From positions 5,022,001-5,086,000 of the forward strand of contig CM082583.2 in the NCBI GenBank assembly GCA_040954595.2: DNA of 64,000 bases, in the 5' to 3' direction. The DNA is from Balanoglossus misakiensis (Eukaryota; Hemichordata). The position numbers were made by a program, and so were the translations under genes. Shown piece by piece: positions 1 through 12,662 of this stretch (within the stretch, counting starts at the first letter, position 1; every line of letters begins with the position of its first letter). The notes beneath the pieces are model-generated. The model saw only the letters and a program-made list of their open reading frames with translations, did not search any database and was not told the DNA's origin.

Positions 1-3000
1 ATATTGGTTCATTAAAATGGAACTGTATACTACAAGCGCCGCGTCTTATAACAGTATATCTTTTTGCAAATGAAACAATCCAGATGAATAATTGATATGG
101 AGATGCGGTAAAATCTAGTTCATGTCGAAATCTACAATGTAGTTTTGATTCTGCTAGGTATCAGTTATAAATGACATACCACCTGGTGGTACAAAGCTAG
201 CTGCCAAGTATTTGAGGGAGGGGGGGGGGGTTCAAACAAGCGATAAAAACAGACACAGACGAAGCCACCCCTCCGTGACCCCTCTATGCCTACTTACCAG
301 CTTGTAGCCTGTCAAACATTGTTTGTACACTGGGCCTATTTGCTGATAGAGTTTCCTATAAACAAATCAGCTTTTGACATCTCTAATATTGATTTTCCTT
401 GTTGGGTTTGCCGGCGACAGGCCCTCCAGTCGGTCGCCTGGTCGTGACACTCCTCACATCAAATGCGCAGCGCATTCCAGCGCCAACGTGACGTTTCTCG
501 GCAGAGATGCAGTGGCTGAATAAGCTTGTCTGTTTAGCCAAAAAAAAAAAACTCAGTCCAGTAAGTTTTCAACTCGAGTTTTCAGCGGTAAGCAACAACC
601 AGAATACACTGCTGGGGGATGTTTTTCCTCATAAATGTAGCGGTTCCTTTGTTCATTAAATAAAATCATCATTCACAATAAAGCTCCAAGTTGCATCACT
701 GTGTACCGATTTAACACTAAGTTTGCCACACCAAGACAACACTGTTGTTTATTTGCTTCCCATAATTTGACGATCTGGAAAACAAACATCAAGTCTGAAC
801 CCAAAGTTTTGAACATAGAGGGCTGCTCCGATGTGTGGTCTCCTGGTTTTTGTTGATGTTGTTGTTTCAAACACCCTCCTTCGCATTTCGTGTTGACTTC
901 AACAAGCTTTGGCTGATTGAGTGGCAGACCACACTAATACAAGCCAGAGTGGTTGCCTTAGTACATCTTGTATCCGTCTGCTCAGCCATGCAAACAGATT
1001 AATATTGTTTTTATTCAGAGGTCCGTGTACTCATATTGTTGATTAATACCTGCCATACACCATCACAACTAAATTAATCATCCTGTCTGCCGTACCTGGG
1101 TATTAAATTTTCCCCTTATTTATTGTACAGCTCTGGACATCTCTTTAGTTTCCGTCAAACGATTGTAAATTTAGTCCAAGGCACAATAGCAGGATCTGTC
1201 AGTGTTCATTCAAAACAATTACCACCTCCCTTTGTGATGTTTAATATGCTACGAATGATAAAATAAGTCTCGTTGAATGTGCGGTATATATTAATTGTTT
1301 ACAGAGACACTGCAGATGATTTTCTGAGTTTTTTGTAATTGCTCTGGAAATGTAGTCTAAACACGTCCTGTTTAAGTCTTTCCTGCCAGGAATTTCCATC
1401 TCTGGGATTCAGAAGTTTCTAATTAATGAACTGTGCAGTATTTTTTTTAAAAAGTTAATATTTATTTTAGCGCTCTGAAATCTGTAATCACACAGGGAGT
1501 GGTGTTTTTTGTCGCCATGTGGCCCACGTACTAAATATAAATGAAACAGGCAACTGTTCATGAAATGCATAATGTCAAAGCTTCAATTTAGTTGCAATTT
1601 CTTTCATTTAATTTGTTCAAGTCCTACAAGTTTACTTACTTTGAAATAAAGTATAAATTCATGCTGCTTGCATGCGTGTTAAAAATATACTGGTGCAGCA
1701 GACCATTGAGTCAGTGTGAATAAAAATTTGCACAGGACTTGTTGCAATATAAGCTTAAAACTTCTTGGCTGTGTCAATGTTTGCGGAATCATCATATAAC
1801 GATAAATTTGTTCATAATAACTGAAATGCTCACCAGTAGCTGACCTTTGTACAACCATTGTCGGCAGTTGATAGTCCGAAAACTAAGCGGTATGAAGCAT
1901 TTGTCTGTGTTTCAGTGACCACACAAACTTGCCAGTGACATATCTGCTTGGCCCAGAACATCGTACATTTTAGTTTTAGTACAGCAGAGGCAAAGGTTGT
2001 CATTTATTAAAGACACAGTGGCATCTATGCGCCACATTGGTGTGGATGTACCATGGTACTTGGGAACTTTGCCGAGAGAGAGAGGGGGAGGGGAGAAGGG
2101 AGGGAGAAAAGGAACTGTTATCCGAAGGGAAGGACAACACCGAAAAGTTGATAGTAATAAGGCAGCCTGCTGCGTATTACATCACGTCCCATAAAGGGAG
2201 TCTGGGATGGCTGCGGTGTTAACTGCCAGGCTTAGAAAGTGAACAGGTGCTAGCTGGGGCATTTTTGTTTTTCAAACAAGATCCACGAGCGACTCGGCCA
2301 ACACTGATGGTTGGAGCAGATTGAGTTATGATGTTGATCCCCGAGCAAACAGTCAGGTTAAGGGTAGAAGACAAAGATCTACTGTAGATCAGGGGAAGGT
2401 TAAAGTCTGGGGCTTTTGATATAGAAACACGGGAGCTTATAAATCAGTGCCTGTGTCAGGCCGAGCCGCGGGGCAATCTAAACACTGGAATCGAGCGATC
2501 GACTTACATTTTAATAATATTTGCGCCTCGCTGAAATATTCCAAGTATTCATTTATTACTATTTTCCCCAAGTGGGTTTTTCTCTTGCGTGTGATGTTGA
2601 TGCCGTCCGTCCTGCTGAATGGATGGACATGCGGTGGGTTTGACTGCGGTTCCCGAGTGGAGGTTAGGTCCCGTGCCCCCGGAACAGTTGCTGGAAACCC
2701 CAAAGACGGAAAGGTGCCACCCCGAGTAGGAAAGAGGTCCCTTGTGGTGGACTCTTAACGTCCTATCAGCGCCGACTGTAACAGGCACATATTGCACACG
2801 ACTTGTCATTCAAGCCTCGCGTAAAAAAAAATCATTCACAAATTTACACAACTCGATACACTGAGTTAATTTCATGGATCTTGCAAGGTTGATCACTACT
2901 AGATGTACAACTTCAAAAAAAAGTAAATTTTTGATCTGATACTGCGTTGATTGTGATATGCATAAACAAAAAATGTCTGCCTCTCCATCACTAAAGCTCG

Positions 3001-6000
3001 CACACCCAGTTCATGTACACTCCACTTAACCACAGTCTATGGTTCAATGAGCTAAAAATTAATTTAATCTAAAGGAAAATGTACGTGTACATGAAGTGTG
3101 TATTTCCCACCAGTTTCAAGTGACACCATCAAGTCCCGGTTCAGTGTCAAGGAGACCCTTTTGAAGAATTTTCTTCATTCAGGAGATGATGTACTCCGTA
3201 TTGATCCGGCGGCCACTGCCATTTGTCCTTCTGCAAAGTGGATAAGTGTCAGTTTATTGTATCTGTGTGACACAGGTGTATGTGTAATGCATTTCTCACC
3301 CCTTTGATGTGAAGTTCAAAAAAACACCACTGTCAGACTCAGGTGCTGCATTGATGCGGTCATCAAATTTCCATGCATCATATATTGTCACAAAAAGTAT
3401 ATCAGCTTTCCTGTGTATATTGATTGCACTGGGCTTCAGCTATAAATGCTTTGAAGAGAGTAACACATTCAAATTCAAAGTAAACTTCTGTTTGTGTGGA
3501 AGGAAGACCAAACGTGAAATGTATTTCTTGAAATTCTTGCCGAGTGGAGGATAGACGGACTATATGATGTTCTTCAAAATTTGAAGGATTTCATATAACT
3601 TCACCACAGTGTCCTCCAGACCTCTCGCTTTTCCTGCCTCTCTCCACCCCCCCTCTCACTCCCCCCCCCCCCCCCCCCTTACGTTCAATCCCATCTCAAA
3701 CTCGTAGTATGTAAAATCCCATTAGGGGTGCATGATCTATAATGTACAAGTTACTTGAATGATTGATTCACTGTTTAATCATCAAATTTATATGACAGGT
3801 TTATCTCCCAATTTGGGTCACTATAGTTACAGGTGTTGTGGTTAATATGATTCTCGGTTTGGTCCCTGAGTGGGACGCGAGCATAGCTCGGTTTCTGATC
3901 AGAGCGAGGCTTAGGTGAGGAGTGTGATCTGGTTTTTGACAAAACCAATATACTTTGTGGCACTTTTGCTGTCACAGCAGACCTACCACCGGATTTATTT
4001 TATCAACCTTTTCCAACACCCTTGTTGTGGTTTAAGTTTTCACCAAATCCGCTTTACGTCTTTTAAGCGCCGTTTTCCTGACTGAAATTTCACCCCTTTT
4101 GTGAGCGTCGCGAGGCGAAATTTTATTCGGCCGTGATCCGAAATAGATTAATGAAATGAACAGACGTGGCGCGTTGCATTAATTTTTTTTGTAATTTTAG
4201 CGAGCGGGGAGAGAAAATAATGACGCTGTACGTAGACGCCAACACGTCGACATTTCTGCGGTGAAAGCTCTTTACACAGACATCGTGAATGGTGCGATTA
4301 TAGGTCTAGCGAGGGCCAAGTCTTTCAGTGGCGGCATTCAGCATTATGATAGTGATTTTCTTTTTTATGAATAATCTGTCATAACAGAGTGAAAAGATGA
4401 GTGTGCTCTAAGGGGACAGGTGATGGCGGTGCCAAGAGATAATTGATCGTGTCAAGTGACAGGCTTTTCATCCGCTGACTTCTCAATAGTCAAAGACTCT
4501 TTTGGTTTCGAGCTGTCTTAATAACTGTCTATTGCACAATAGTCGTTCTGGCATAAAAGTCAGCTGAAATATAATATAGCTTTCATAGCAGCTCCGTGTC
4601 AATGCTCCCGATTGAATATATGTCAACCGGAGCTCATTTCTTGACAGAAAGAAGCAATTTGCCTGACATTTTTTTTTTCACACGTCAAATTTCAACTTTT
4701 TTCTCTCTATTTTGGGGGGCAGTCGAATGTGAGTCGTGACCTCCGTGACCTGGCGCTGATGTGCCAGCATTGGGCTTTAGAAATGAAAATATCAGCGCTC
4801 TCATAAATGGAAATTGATTGCCTGAGGGTAAATTGTGAATTAAGAGTGGTGAGCGAAATTAGCACTGATAGCAGACATGGAGGAGTAGAGTGGAAAAAAC
4901 GAAGTCAGAGTGTGTGAGGTGTGTGTATGTATAAACTTACTGAAGTTACCAGTGGCAGTATGATGAGATATTACTGTTAAAAAATGCAGCGTACGTGGCC
5001 TTCCCTAATGGGTACATGGACTTTACCAGGCCTGTCAGCTGTTTTCCCAGGCAATTAGGCCAAGAAAGCATTTCACTTGTCTCATCTTCTCTATTGGTTT
5101 CCCAGTTTTATGTGCCCCCAAGATCAGTTTATGAAGTTACTAAGGCTTGGGATGATAGTCGGTGATGTGAGCCCCCCCCCCCCCCCCCCAAAATATGATG
5201 ATAAACCGCAGCTGGATGCTTCACAGATCAATGTCTGAAAAATATAAAGCAATCTTTAATATAAGCTCCCTGATAAGTGTTTTTTTTCTCGCAACTTATT
5301 ATCTAATTTTTTCCAGCAGATGTCGCTGCTGCAAAATATTGAATCATTTGGTGGCTTTCTAATTAGCGATCATCGTCTTTTCTTCCCCCTGATGACAGAG
5401 AGCTACTTCGGCCGTTTATAATCTCGGCTGTCAGGTCCCGAGGAGCGAAGAAAACAGTTGAAATCAAATCCGATAGTAACATAACCCTTTTCCCCATTAC
5501 AAATATTTTGTTTCATCGGAGCTCAGCTGACAGTCTATGCCAGAGAGCATGCGGCAGTTGCAATCTAACTGAGACGGTCCAGATGTCGATCGGATCAGCA
5601 GTTGTTGCAAACTTTTTGCCGGCCCTCTCTCTTTCTTTGAATTGCGGGAATCAAGTGCCCGTGTGACATGAAGTGCATAATACGCTAACTGTGAAACCTT
5701 GTAAAGCTATCCGCTGTCGAAATGCGGAGAAATTAGCCGGCCATCTCCGGTGGAGCCGGCCAATATGAAAACCAGATTGCGTCTGCTATTTTTAATCCGC
5801 TTTGCCTTTCAGGAGTCCCAGACACAAATAATGTCCGCCGGAGTATTAAAAAGTTGACGGAGCAGGGCCCCGGTTTGTAAATATTTACAGATATAAAAAC
5901 CAAGTATCTGGCTAATTTTATCCGAGTTCAACGCAACGGCCGGAGTCGTGGCTTGGTTTATCGCGGCAAGACAGTAAAAAAAAATCCAAATGTTATTGTG

Positions 6001-7828
6001 TTCATACAGTTGGCAATAATGTGCGAGTAATGCTTGTTGTTTCTTGTCAACTTTGTTTAAGCTTCACCTTTATGGATGCCTTTCCGTCAAAACTCGCCAG
6101 CCAATAATCGTCTAGGTTTAGACTATAACTCCTGAAAACCTGGGTGCTTCGGTTGTGAGCTATTGCTCATTTAACTCAAAGCCCGTAAACATTATCTAAT
6201 GCTTATATATCTCCCGCATCACTGTCGTTCCAAGAGAGCTTGGTGCGTCTCTCTTCTTCATAGTGTTCCTCTTTGATTTTTCTGTTCAAACCGTGTCTTT
6301 CTGCAAATTGTCGTCAGAATTGATTGGAAGGACCATGGTCAGTTGTTATTAGTATATAGCCAAAAAAGTCTGGAGATACCAATGTGTTAATTTCAAAGAT
6401 GGAGTAGTTTCTTGACATGTGGACGTGACCCAACTTGGTGCGTCTTACATGGCATCTGCACATAAATACTGAAGAATCGGGGACAGCCAAATAAAATTAC
6501 ATCACGTCACACCAGTGGCAGGTTTCATGATTTAGAAGCGATTTCCCAGATGTCTAGCCTTACAGAGCAGTCTGAATTATCGCGGGCATCTGTTAGAAAC
6601 AATAAAAACAGAAACTTGTCACTGTCAGGTATATCTCTAAACTGTCCTGCAGTGATGAGAAACAATTTCTGTTGCATCTCATGCAAACATATGGTGTTTG
6701 GAGATTTCAATTTCTGGTGTGTCCCCCCTTGCTTATCTTAGCATTCGTCATCATTCTGGTGTATGTCTTTGCTTGTTACGTTTTGATATCATTCTCCACA
6801 TCCCACAAATTCCCCTTCCCGGTCCCGGAGGTTAAGGGGGGTTGCGAACCCGGGCAATCAATTGCGGTGTACCGGAGTCACAACCCTCACCTCGGACGGT
6901 GCAAGAGTTGCCAACTTTGTCCCCCCCAACTTGTCAATTCAGATTCTAGTCACGGATCACCAGGGTCACTCCCTGCATACCTCGTACCATGATTAATATC
7001 CAAAAGTCTGTGCGGGATCAAGATTTTTTTTTCCTTTCTTCCACTATTCTGGAATCAAGTTTTTTTTTTGAAAAAAAACACACACTGACACTTGTATGGA
7101 GGTCTTAAACTGAAAAGTGTGATAAATGGTGGTTAGCTGGGTGTTGTCACGGCGCAAAAACTAACATTTTTTGAGTCATTAATCATGATGTCATTGCCTC
7201 CCAACTGTACGTCTGGCTGTGTTGTGCATTCTAAACTGTCAAATCTTTTTTTTTCTTCAGGGAAACTTTCTGTCCAAAAGATGAATTAAGCATTACTGTA
7301 TACACTCACCATTCTGTTTTGTCATGATGGTTTTTTTTCTTCACATCTGTGTGTACTCACCTTCCCAATTGCCCTGGCTCATTCTTGTCAAAGTTTAGGA
7401 CAAAAAACCCTAGAGTGTTTCTTTGCTTTCCTTTCTGTCTTTGGGTACAGTGCCATCTTAATCAACGAGTAATTATCACTGGTTCCTGAACAAGAATCAA
7501 ATGACACGTGTTCTTTCTGTTTTATTTTATTTTTTATTTTCCTTTTGCAGGGAACACATATCATATATCACCCTAAATGTGTCGTAATAGTCAAGACTTC
7601 CCATGTATACATTGTATCTGTCGTCCCACATACAATGTACGTGGTTGGAGTTCATGGTCTTTGCCATACGCTCAGGTTACAACACTCCCGAGAGGGATCT
7701 GCCGTTTAGCAGCTGGGGCATCTGTGAGTTGTCCGTCAAGTTCTCCCCACCAGGACACGATCCATATCTCATGATTGGTGTACGTCAATTAAGCTTCAGC
7801 TTCTAAGCCGTACAAGAGCTGCACACTG
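1..7828. other. Gene-free AT-rich stretch
   Basis: No open frame here has family motifs, splice borders or coding-like composition, and nothing resembles a tRNA or other RNA gene. Visible content is poly-C runs (about 3661-3678 and 5172-5189), a poly-G run near 221-230, a purine-rich patch near 2078-2110, and a 3.9-6.0 kb block described separately. It could be intron or upstream sequence of the RCC1-type gene that becomes visible at 26682, but no exon links the two. Confidence 0.6.
3960..6000. promoter_or_regulatory. Candidate non-coding regulatory block
   Basis: This block has mixed composition with few simple repeats, scattered CpG and many short motifs typical of developmental enhancers. 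It has TGACAG or its complement CTGTCA, the core bound by TALE homeodomain proteins of the MEIS/PREP/TGIF type, at 3969, 4376, 4457, 4642, 5032, 5393, 5428 and 5528. It also has TAATTAG at 5360-5366. No reading frame is supported. Calling it regulatory is inference from texture and motifs only; TGACAG is also fairly common elsewhere in the window. Confidence 0.25.
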
Positions 7829-8042
7829 ATACTGTAAAACATGTTATTTTCGCGACAGGAAATTTTCGCGATATCAAAAGAGGCAACTGTTTCGCGAGTA
7901 TTAATTTTCGCGTTCTCTTATTTCATTTACTGCATCGTTATCCCTGAAAAACTTTTACGCGGCTTTTTATTTTCACGTTATTTTGGCTCTTGCGTATTTT
8001 GCGAAAATGTGTTGCTTGCGAAAATAACATGTTTTACAGTAT
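7829..8042. mobile_element. Palindromic MITE with perfect 25-bp terminal inverted repeats
   Basis: Positions 7829-7853 and 8018-8042 are exact reverse complements over 25 bp, with core CTGTAAAACATGTTATTTTC. If the outermost bases are read as target site, the element starts CTG and ends CAG between TA dinucleotides, the target duplication of Tc1/mariner-like and related elements. The interior repeats TTTCGCG-type words on both strands, giving a near-palindrome rich in CpG compared with its surroundings. It has no transposase frame, so it is non-autonomous. Its superfamily cannot be fixed from one copy. Confidence 0.85.
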
Positions 8043-9774
8043 GGTGATTTGACCACTGGAATGCTGATCTCTCAGCGCATTCCTTGTCTAAGACACCAGT
8101 GGTGTACATACGTGTTCCGAAAAATGTCCAACCCGCCCAACGTTCTGTTCTGTATTGCCAGTCTCCCAAGTTCCATTCAGTCCCGCGTGAGGTAACGTTG
8201 CCCGGCAAAGCCGTGAATTGTTAAACAAATACCGGTCACCCGACATTTCAGTGTATTTGCTGATGGCCATTGACATTGGTCACTTTGTGATTAGAGTTTG
8301 ATAGGAATTAATTGACCTTGACTCGATAGAGTATCTAAACTGTCAACACAGCTCCTAAATCATCCTGGGTTTACCCTTCGCAGCTGAGAGCTTGTCTAAC
8401 CCTACCCCCCCCCACCTCCCTCGCCCACTTCCTACCCTGTAATCAAATCCCTCTTCCCCTGAAAAGAACTCAAGTTCAGCTAAGGTCTTGCATGCCTGTC
8501 ATTTGAGGCAGGCATGTGTTGCAGATGTGTGTGTTTCAGGCAAAATTTTCTCGGGCTCTAATAAACTGTTACGTCTCCCACTATGTGCGTTTGATGAAAG
8601 CATTTTGGGAGCACGGTATAACTTCAGCCTGGGGACGGTATATCTTCCGATGGAGATTACGTTTGTGGCTGTGCGTCGGAATCTTGATTGACTCCATTAA
8701 AAAGACTAACCAGTCCCCAAGATTCTCCGTTGCATTATTTAATATTTCCGTGTCAGTGACAGATGTGCTGCTGCATATCCTGACGTGCTTGGCGGTGTCA
8801 TCGCTGTTTGCGATGATGTAATCTGGGTGCGTTGAGGTGCAAATCGGCTGTTAAACGCGTGTCTGGCACCGAATACACTTGTGCGGATATGACATGTTTT
8901 AATGTCGGTCTTGACATTTTGACACCCGACAAATGAAATCTTAATTGCCACTTAAAGGCCATCTGAGGATACAGGCTGCAACCCCTCTGTCACCACAAGT
9001 TGGAACAACTTATCCCACTGTTTTCATGTGATGGTTGGATCCATGTGTAGGGAAATAGGGGTGGATTGGTTGAAAGGTACCCCCTGTATATGTACCCTTT
9101 ATTACCAGCCTGTGAGTCCTGTAGAGTGGGAGTTATATACATTATGTATATCCTAAAAGTCCAAGGAACCCAAAGGCGAAGTTTACACATTACTGTGGGT
9201 ATACCTGCATAGGAAGTCTATGTGTACCTCTCAACCGGGATTGTATACATACAGCCCAGGGGTATTAGCACCCATATACACCCACATACAAAAGGTTAAA
9301 CTACCTGCCAGTGAGCCATCCCAACTAAGATATTTATTCTCACATAAGTATTCAATTCATTTGACATGCGATCAAAAAAATCTTCATTGCGTATAAGCCT
9401 ACTTGGATAGCTGTTTGACTTTTCCTGCTGAAAGTTAAATTTTGCCAGAAGAAATGATGGAAATATAGCAGTGCAATTAGATTGTGAGGAATTTCTAATA
9501 CTCCCGAGAACAGAGGTATGCATTGTTTTACACAACAGGAAATTAATGAACTTAATATCCCTCCGTGTTTGCCGATCGTGCCATTCTCATAAAAAAGCTA
9601 CATTTTGACGTGATGAATATGGAATACTGCAGTAATTGATTGGTAATTCATATATATTTGCTGGTCACATGAGTAAATGTTAGCTGTCAGGGAGTAAGTT
9701 TGTCATATGAGTTATTGTCACCCGATAGGCGAGGAAACATATCGGGTTCAGAATTATACCTGAACTGTGTATGA
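8043..9774. other. Gene-free stretch
   Basis: I see no supported exon, RNA gene or repeat array. There is a C-rich patch near 8406-8430. All open frames are short and show no recognisable family. Confidence 0.5.
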
Positions 9775-9975
9775 AATTAAGGATGTTAAATTGGTAAAGT
9801 TGATAGTAATGTTGTTTGTTATTTAAGTGAGGTTTTTTTGGATTCTCTTTTGGAGGTGTGATCAAGGAAATCTGCATTGAAATGTAGGGTTCACTGTGCT
9901 GGTTTTATGAAGCATAAGGCTGATGGATGAATTTAGCTGAAGTGACAAAATGCTGAGTCAGCACTTTAATTCTAC
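9775..9975 (+). mobile_element. Decayed copy of the 33.5-kb inverted-repeat element
   Basis: The left edge reads ATTAAGGATGT, matching the first 11 bases of the terminal repeat of the element at 33495-33917. At 9951-9963 there is a perfect TGCTGAGTCAGCA palindrome, preceded by AGTGACAAAA and followed by a CTACTAT-like run. The 33.5-kb element has the same palindrome with AGTGAAAAA before it and CTTCTATTAT after it. A patch near 9885-9920 also resembles 33640-33680. The right end is missing, and a GAT microsatellite begins where it would continue. The relationship was judged by eye and needs alignment. Confidence 0.45.
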
Positions 9976-9979
9976 TATG

Positions 9980-10028
9980 TGATGATGATGATAATGTTGA
10001 TGACGATGATGATGGTGATGGCGATGAC

Positions 10029-10083
<55 letters not shown>

Positions 10084-10155
10084 GTGGTGGTGGTGATGTG
10101 GTGATGATGATGATGATGGCGATGACGATGATGATGATGATGATGATGAGGATGA
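9980..10155. repeat. GAT trinucleotide microsatellite
   Basis: This is a GAT/TGA array interrupted by GAC, GGT and GGC units. It ends near 10155, where the sequence turns into ATC units (ATCATCATCGCCATCG), so the end of the array can fold back on itself. The open frames through it (poly-Ser, poly-Met or poly-Ile in different frames) are artefacts of the repeat. Confidence 0.95.
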
Positions 10156-11481
10156 TCATCATCGCCATCGTTATTATTCTCACAAATGCTGCAATCACCA
10201 AAGGAATAGCAACAAAGATTCTCAAATTAAACCGTGGCATCAAGTGGAGAGCAAAATTAGGCACTGAATGTCAAAACAACATTAATTTGCACTTCCTTTT
10301 GCTCGGTCACATTGATATCACAATTCTGACATTTAATGAGATACTTAAAGAGACAAAGAAGGCTATAAAATCTGTTCTGTGCCACAAAAGTCACAGGAAG
10401 TTGAGCAGGCAGGGGGTTTCATAATCACAACCCCCACGAGAACGCCCAGCAGGTTTGGGGTTTACTACATGTACCATTAAAACCTGCCGGCTGAGATACA
10501 CAGTCGCTATCGCTGACACAGATAATGTTTGCAGAATGGTATCCCACCACTTGAACTTGGTGATGACCTTGTGCGACCCCACTTTAAGTACACTGATGAA
10601 AGGGTCATGGCGGGAGTCAAATTAATGAACACCATATGCATTTCCCCTTGCGAGGCAGACTGAGCTAGATTCATCAAAGGTTTTCTTTACCAGTCCAAAT
10701 TACGGCTCAGGGTGTATAGCATACTAACCAGAGCCAGGGGGTGTCAGCTCCTGGATCTGGATTTTTCTTAGAAGTCCCACTGTTTGATCCGATACATGAT
10801 GAAAATTCTTGCAGTGTGATTATGCCATCAGTTGAGCATTGGAGTCTACTTTAGAGTGGCACAGTCTTGCGGTAAAATATGTCAAACTCAGGTTCCTGTC
10901 AGAAAGTCAGAAACTGGTGGTATTCTGTTCTACAGCGGTCCACCTTAGTTTCGAAAACAAACTCAAAACATCGACCATCACTGTAACTGCTGTCTATTAT
11001 GTGGTGACATATGTAATAGAGACATTACATCTTCAAATAAAGGTTTCGGCACAAAACACACATTGCCTTCACGAACGCAGAAAAAATCCAATAAAAACGG
11101 CCCAGGACGACATGTGTCGCACAAGTGTGATCACGCGTGTCTACAAATCAAACAAACCTTCACGTTTTCAGTCCAGATAACTTTGAAGTGTTTTGGTTTG
11201 TTCACAGCGTGATTTTGTCATCAGTTTCCACAAATTGCACATGGTCAAATGAATGGCCACTACATGACGTTTAACATGAAGTTTTGCAAAAAAAATTCTG
11301 CCCCTTTAAAGCTTCAAAACCTAGCTTCATCTGTACGCAATTAAAGGCCAGGAGCAAGTGCTTATTGAGCACTAAAGCTTAGTGAGTGCTGTTCTCACAT
11401 GGTCCATTTGTGCATGAAAGCAAAATAATATACGTGCTATGAAATGTCACTATGAAATATGTCAACTTTGACCTTATGACA
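10156..11481. other. Gene-free stretch
   Basis: No exon or RNA gene is supported. The longest open frame (10839-11180) has no recognisable domain and no splice or start context that would favour it. Confidence 0.5.
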
Positions 11482-11811
11482 ACACATACATACATACATG
11501 TACATGCATGCATGCATACATACATACATACATACATACAAATGTACATACGTACATACATACATACATACATACATACATACATACATACATACATACA
11601 TACATACATACATACATACATACATACATACATACATACATACATACATACATACATACATGCGCATACATACATACATACATGTACATACATACAGTAT
11701 ACATACATACATACATACATACATACATACATACATACATACATACATACAGACAGACAGACAGACAGACAGACAGATAGGCAGGCAGGCAGGCAGACAG
11801 ACAGACAGATA
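11482..11811. repeat. CATA tetranucleotide microsatellite with CAGA end
   Basis: A long CATA array with occasional TGTACA, TGCG and GTAT interruptions changes into CAGA units at about 11750. It then has a short GCAG patch and ends near 11811. Open frames of over 100 codons on both strands (Tyr-Ile-His-Thr or Cys-Met-Tyr-Val periodicity) come purely from the repeat. Confidence 0.97.
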
Positions 11812-12430
11812 AAAAGAGGCTTTGACACAGGGCTGCATGTATTAATTATGAATGGCCTAAGCAGAGTACTCTTGCTACAATTACCCCCCGAACTAATAAA
11901 GTAATCACCCAGCAAATGTCATATACTTTATGATAGATGGTGATTATTTTGTCAGAGAGCATGTCATCTGTGTTCAAATCACAAATGTCTCCCGCTAATA
12001 CTGTCTTTATCTCTCTGACCTGTGGCACAGTCCACCAAAAGAATTGCATTATCGTCGATTTCAAAGGGAAATACCCACTTAGCGGGGACACAATGTGTAA
12101 ATCTTCTTTCCCAAGTATTATCCGTCCATTTGTGCTCACAATTAGCCCCAGATTAGAAACTGTGCTGTATTTTCTGTGTAAGAGTGAAAAATGATTAGTA
12201 AAGCATATGGTGGCTTTGTTGGGTTAGTTTTTTTTATGGTCTACTCGTCCCTGAGATTATAGTTGTCAACAAGTGTACTTCAGATAAAACATGTATCAGG
12301 ATTGAGGATTGGTAGTATTGTCAGTGAATTCGTCGACCCTCGCTGTTTGTGTTTGTGATTTTGATGGATGTGGGCCAATGGATATTTTTTGTGATTTATT
12401 CATCTGAAGAGAATGTGTCTTTGTTTTACA
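11812..12430. other. Gene-free spacer between two CATA arrays
   Basis: This is ordinary mixed sequence. I see no exon, RNA gene or inverted-repeat element. Confidence 0.5.
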
Positions 12431-12603
12431 CATACAATGTACATACATATACAACATATACACTGTACATACATACATACATACATACATACATACATAC
12501 ATACATACATACATACATACATACATACATACATACATACATACATACATACCGTACATACCGTACATACATACATACATACATACATACATACATACAT
12601 ACA

Positions 12604-12634
<31 letters not shown>

Positions 12635-12662
12635 GTACATACATACATACATGTACATACAA
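12431..12662. repeat. Second CATA tetranucleotide microsatellite
   Basis: A CATA array interrupted near 12553-12566 by two CCGTACATA-type units and near 12631-12655 by ATGTACAT variants. It has the same motif and strand as the array 0.6 kb upstream, so the two may descend from one array or from a local duplication. Frames through it are not genes. Confidence 0.97.

Noticed and set aside
5733-5762. Repeated AGCCGGCCA words around CTCCGGTGGAG, looking like a hairpin
   Set aside because: The pairing is short and imperfect, and the repeat is explained by two nearby GCCGGC palindromes.
7559-7715. Possible exon after a TTTTGCAG acceptor
   Set aside because: The acceptor looks good and one frame stays open for about 50 codons, but the peptide lacks any RCC1 blade signature and no donor of matching phase is evident.
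9905-10264. Poly-Ser/poly-Ile frame on the minus strand
   Set aside because: It comes from the GAT array. Its resemblance to a frame near 33.7 kb (LTQHF) reflects the shared element sequence around the T-MARE palindrome, not a protein.
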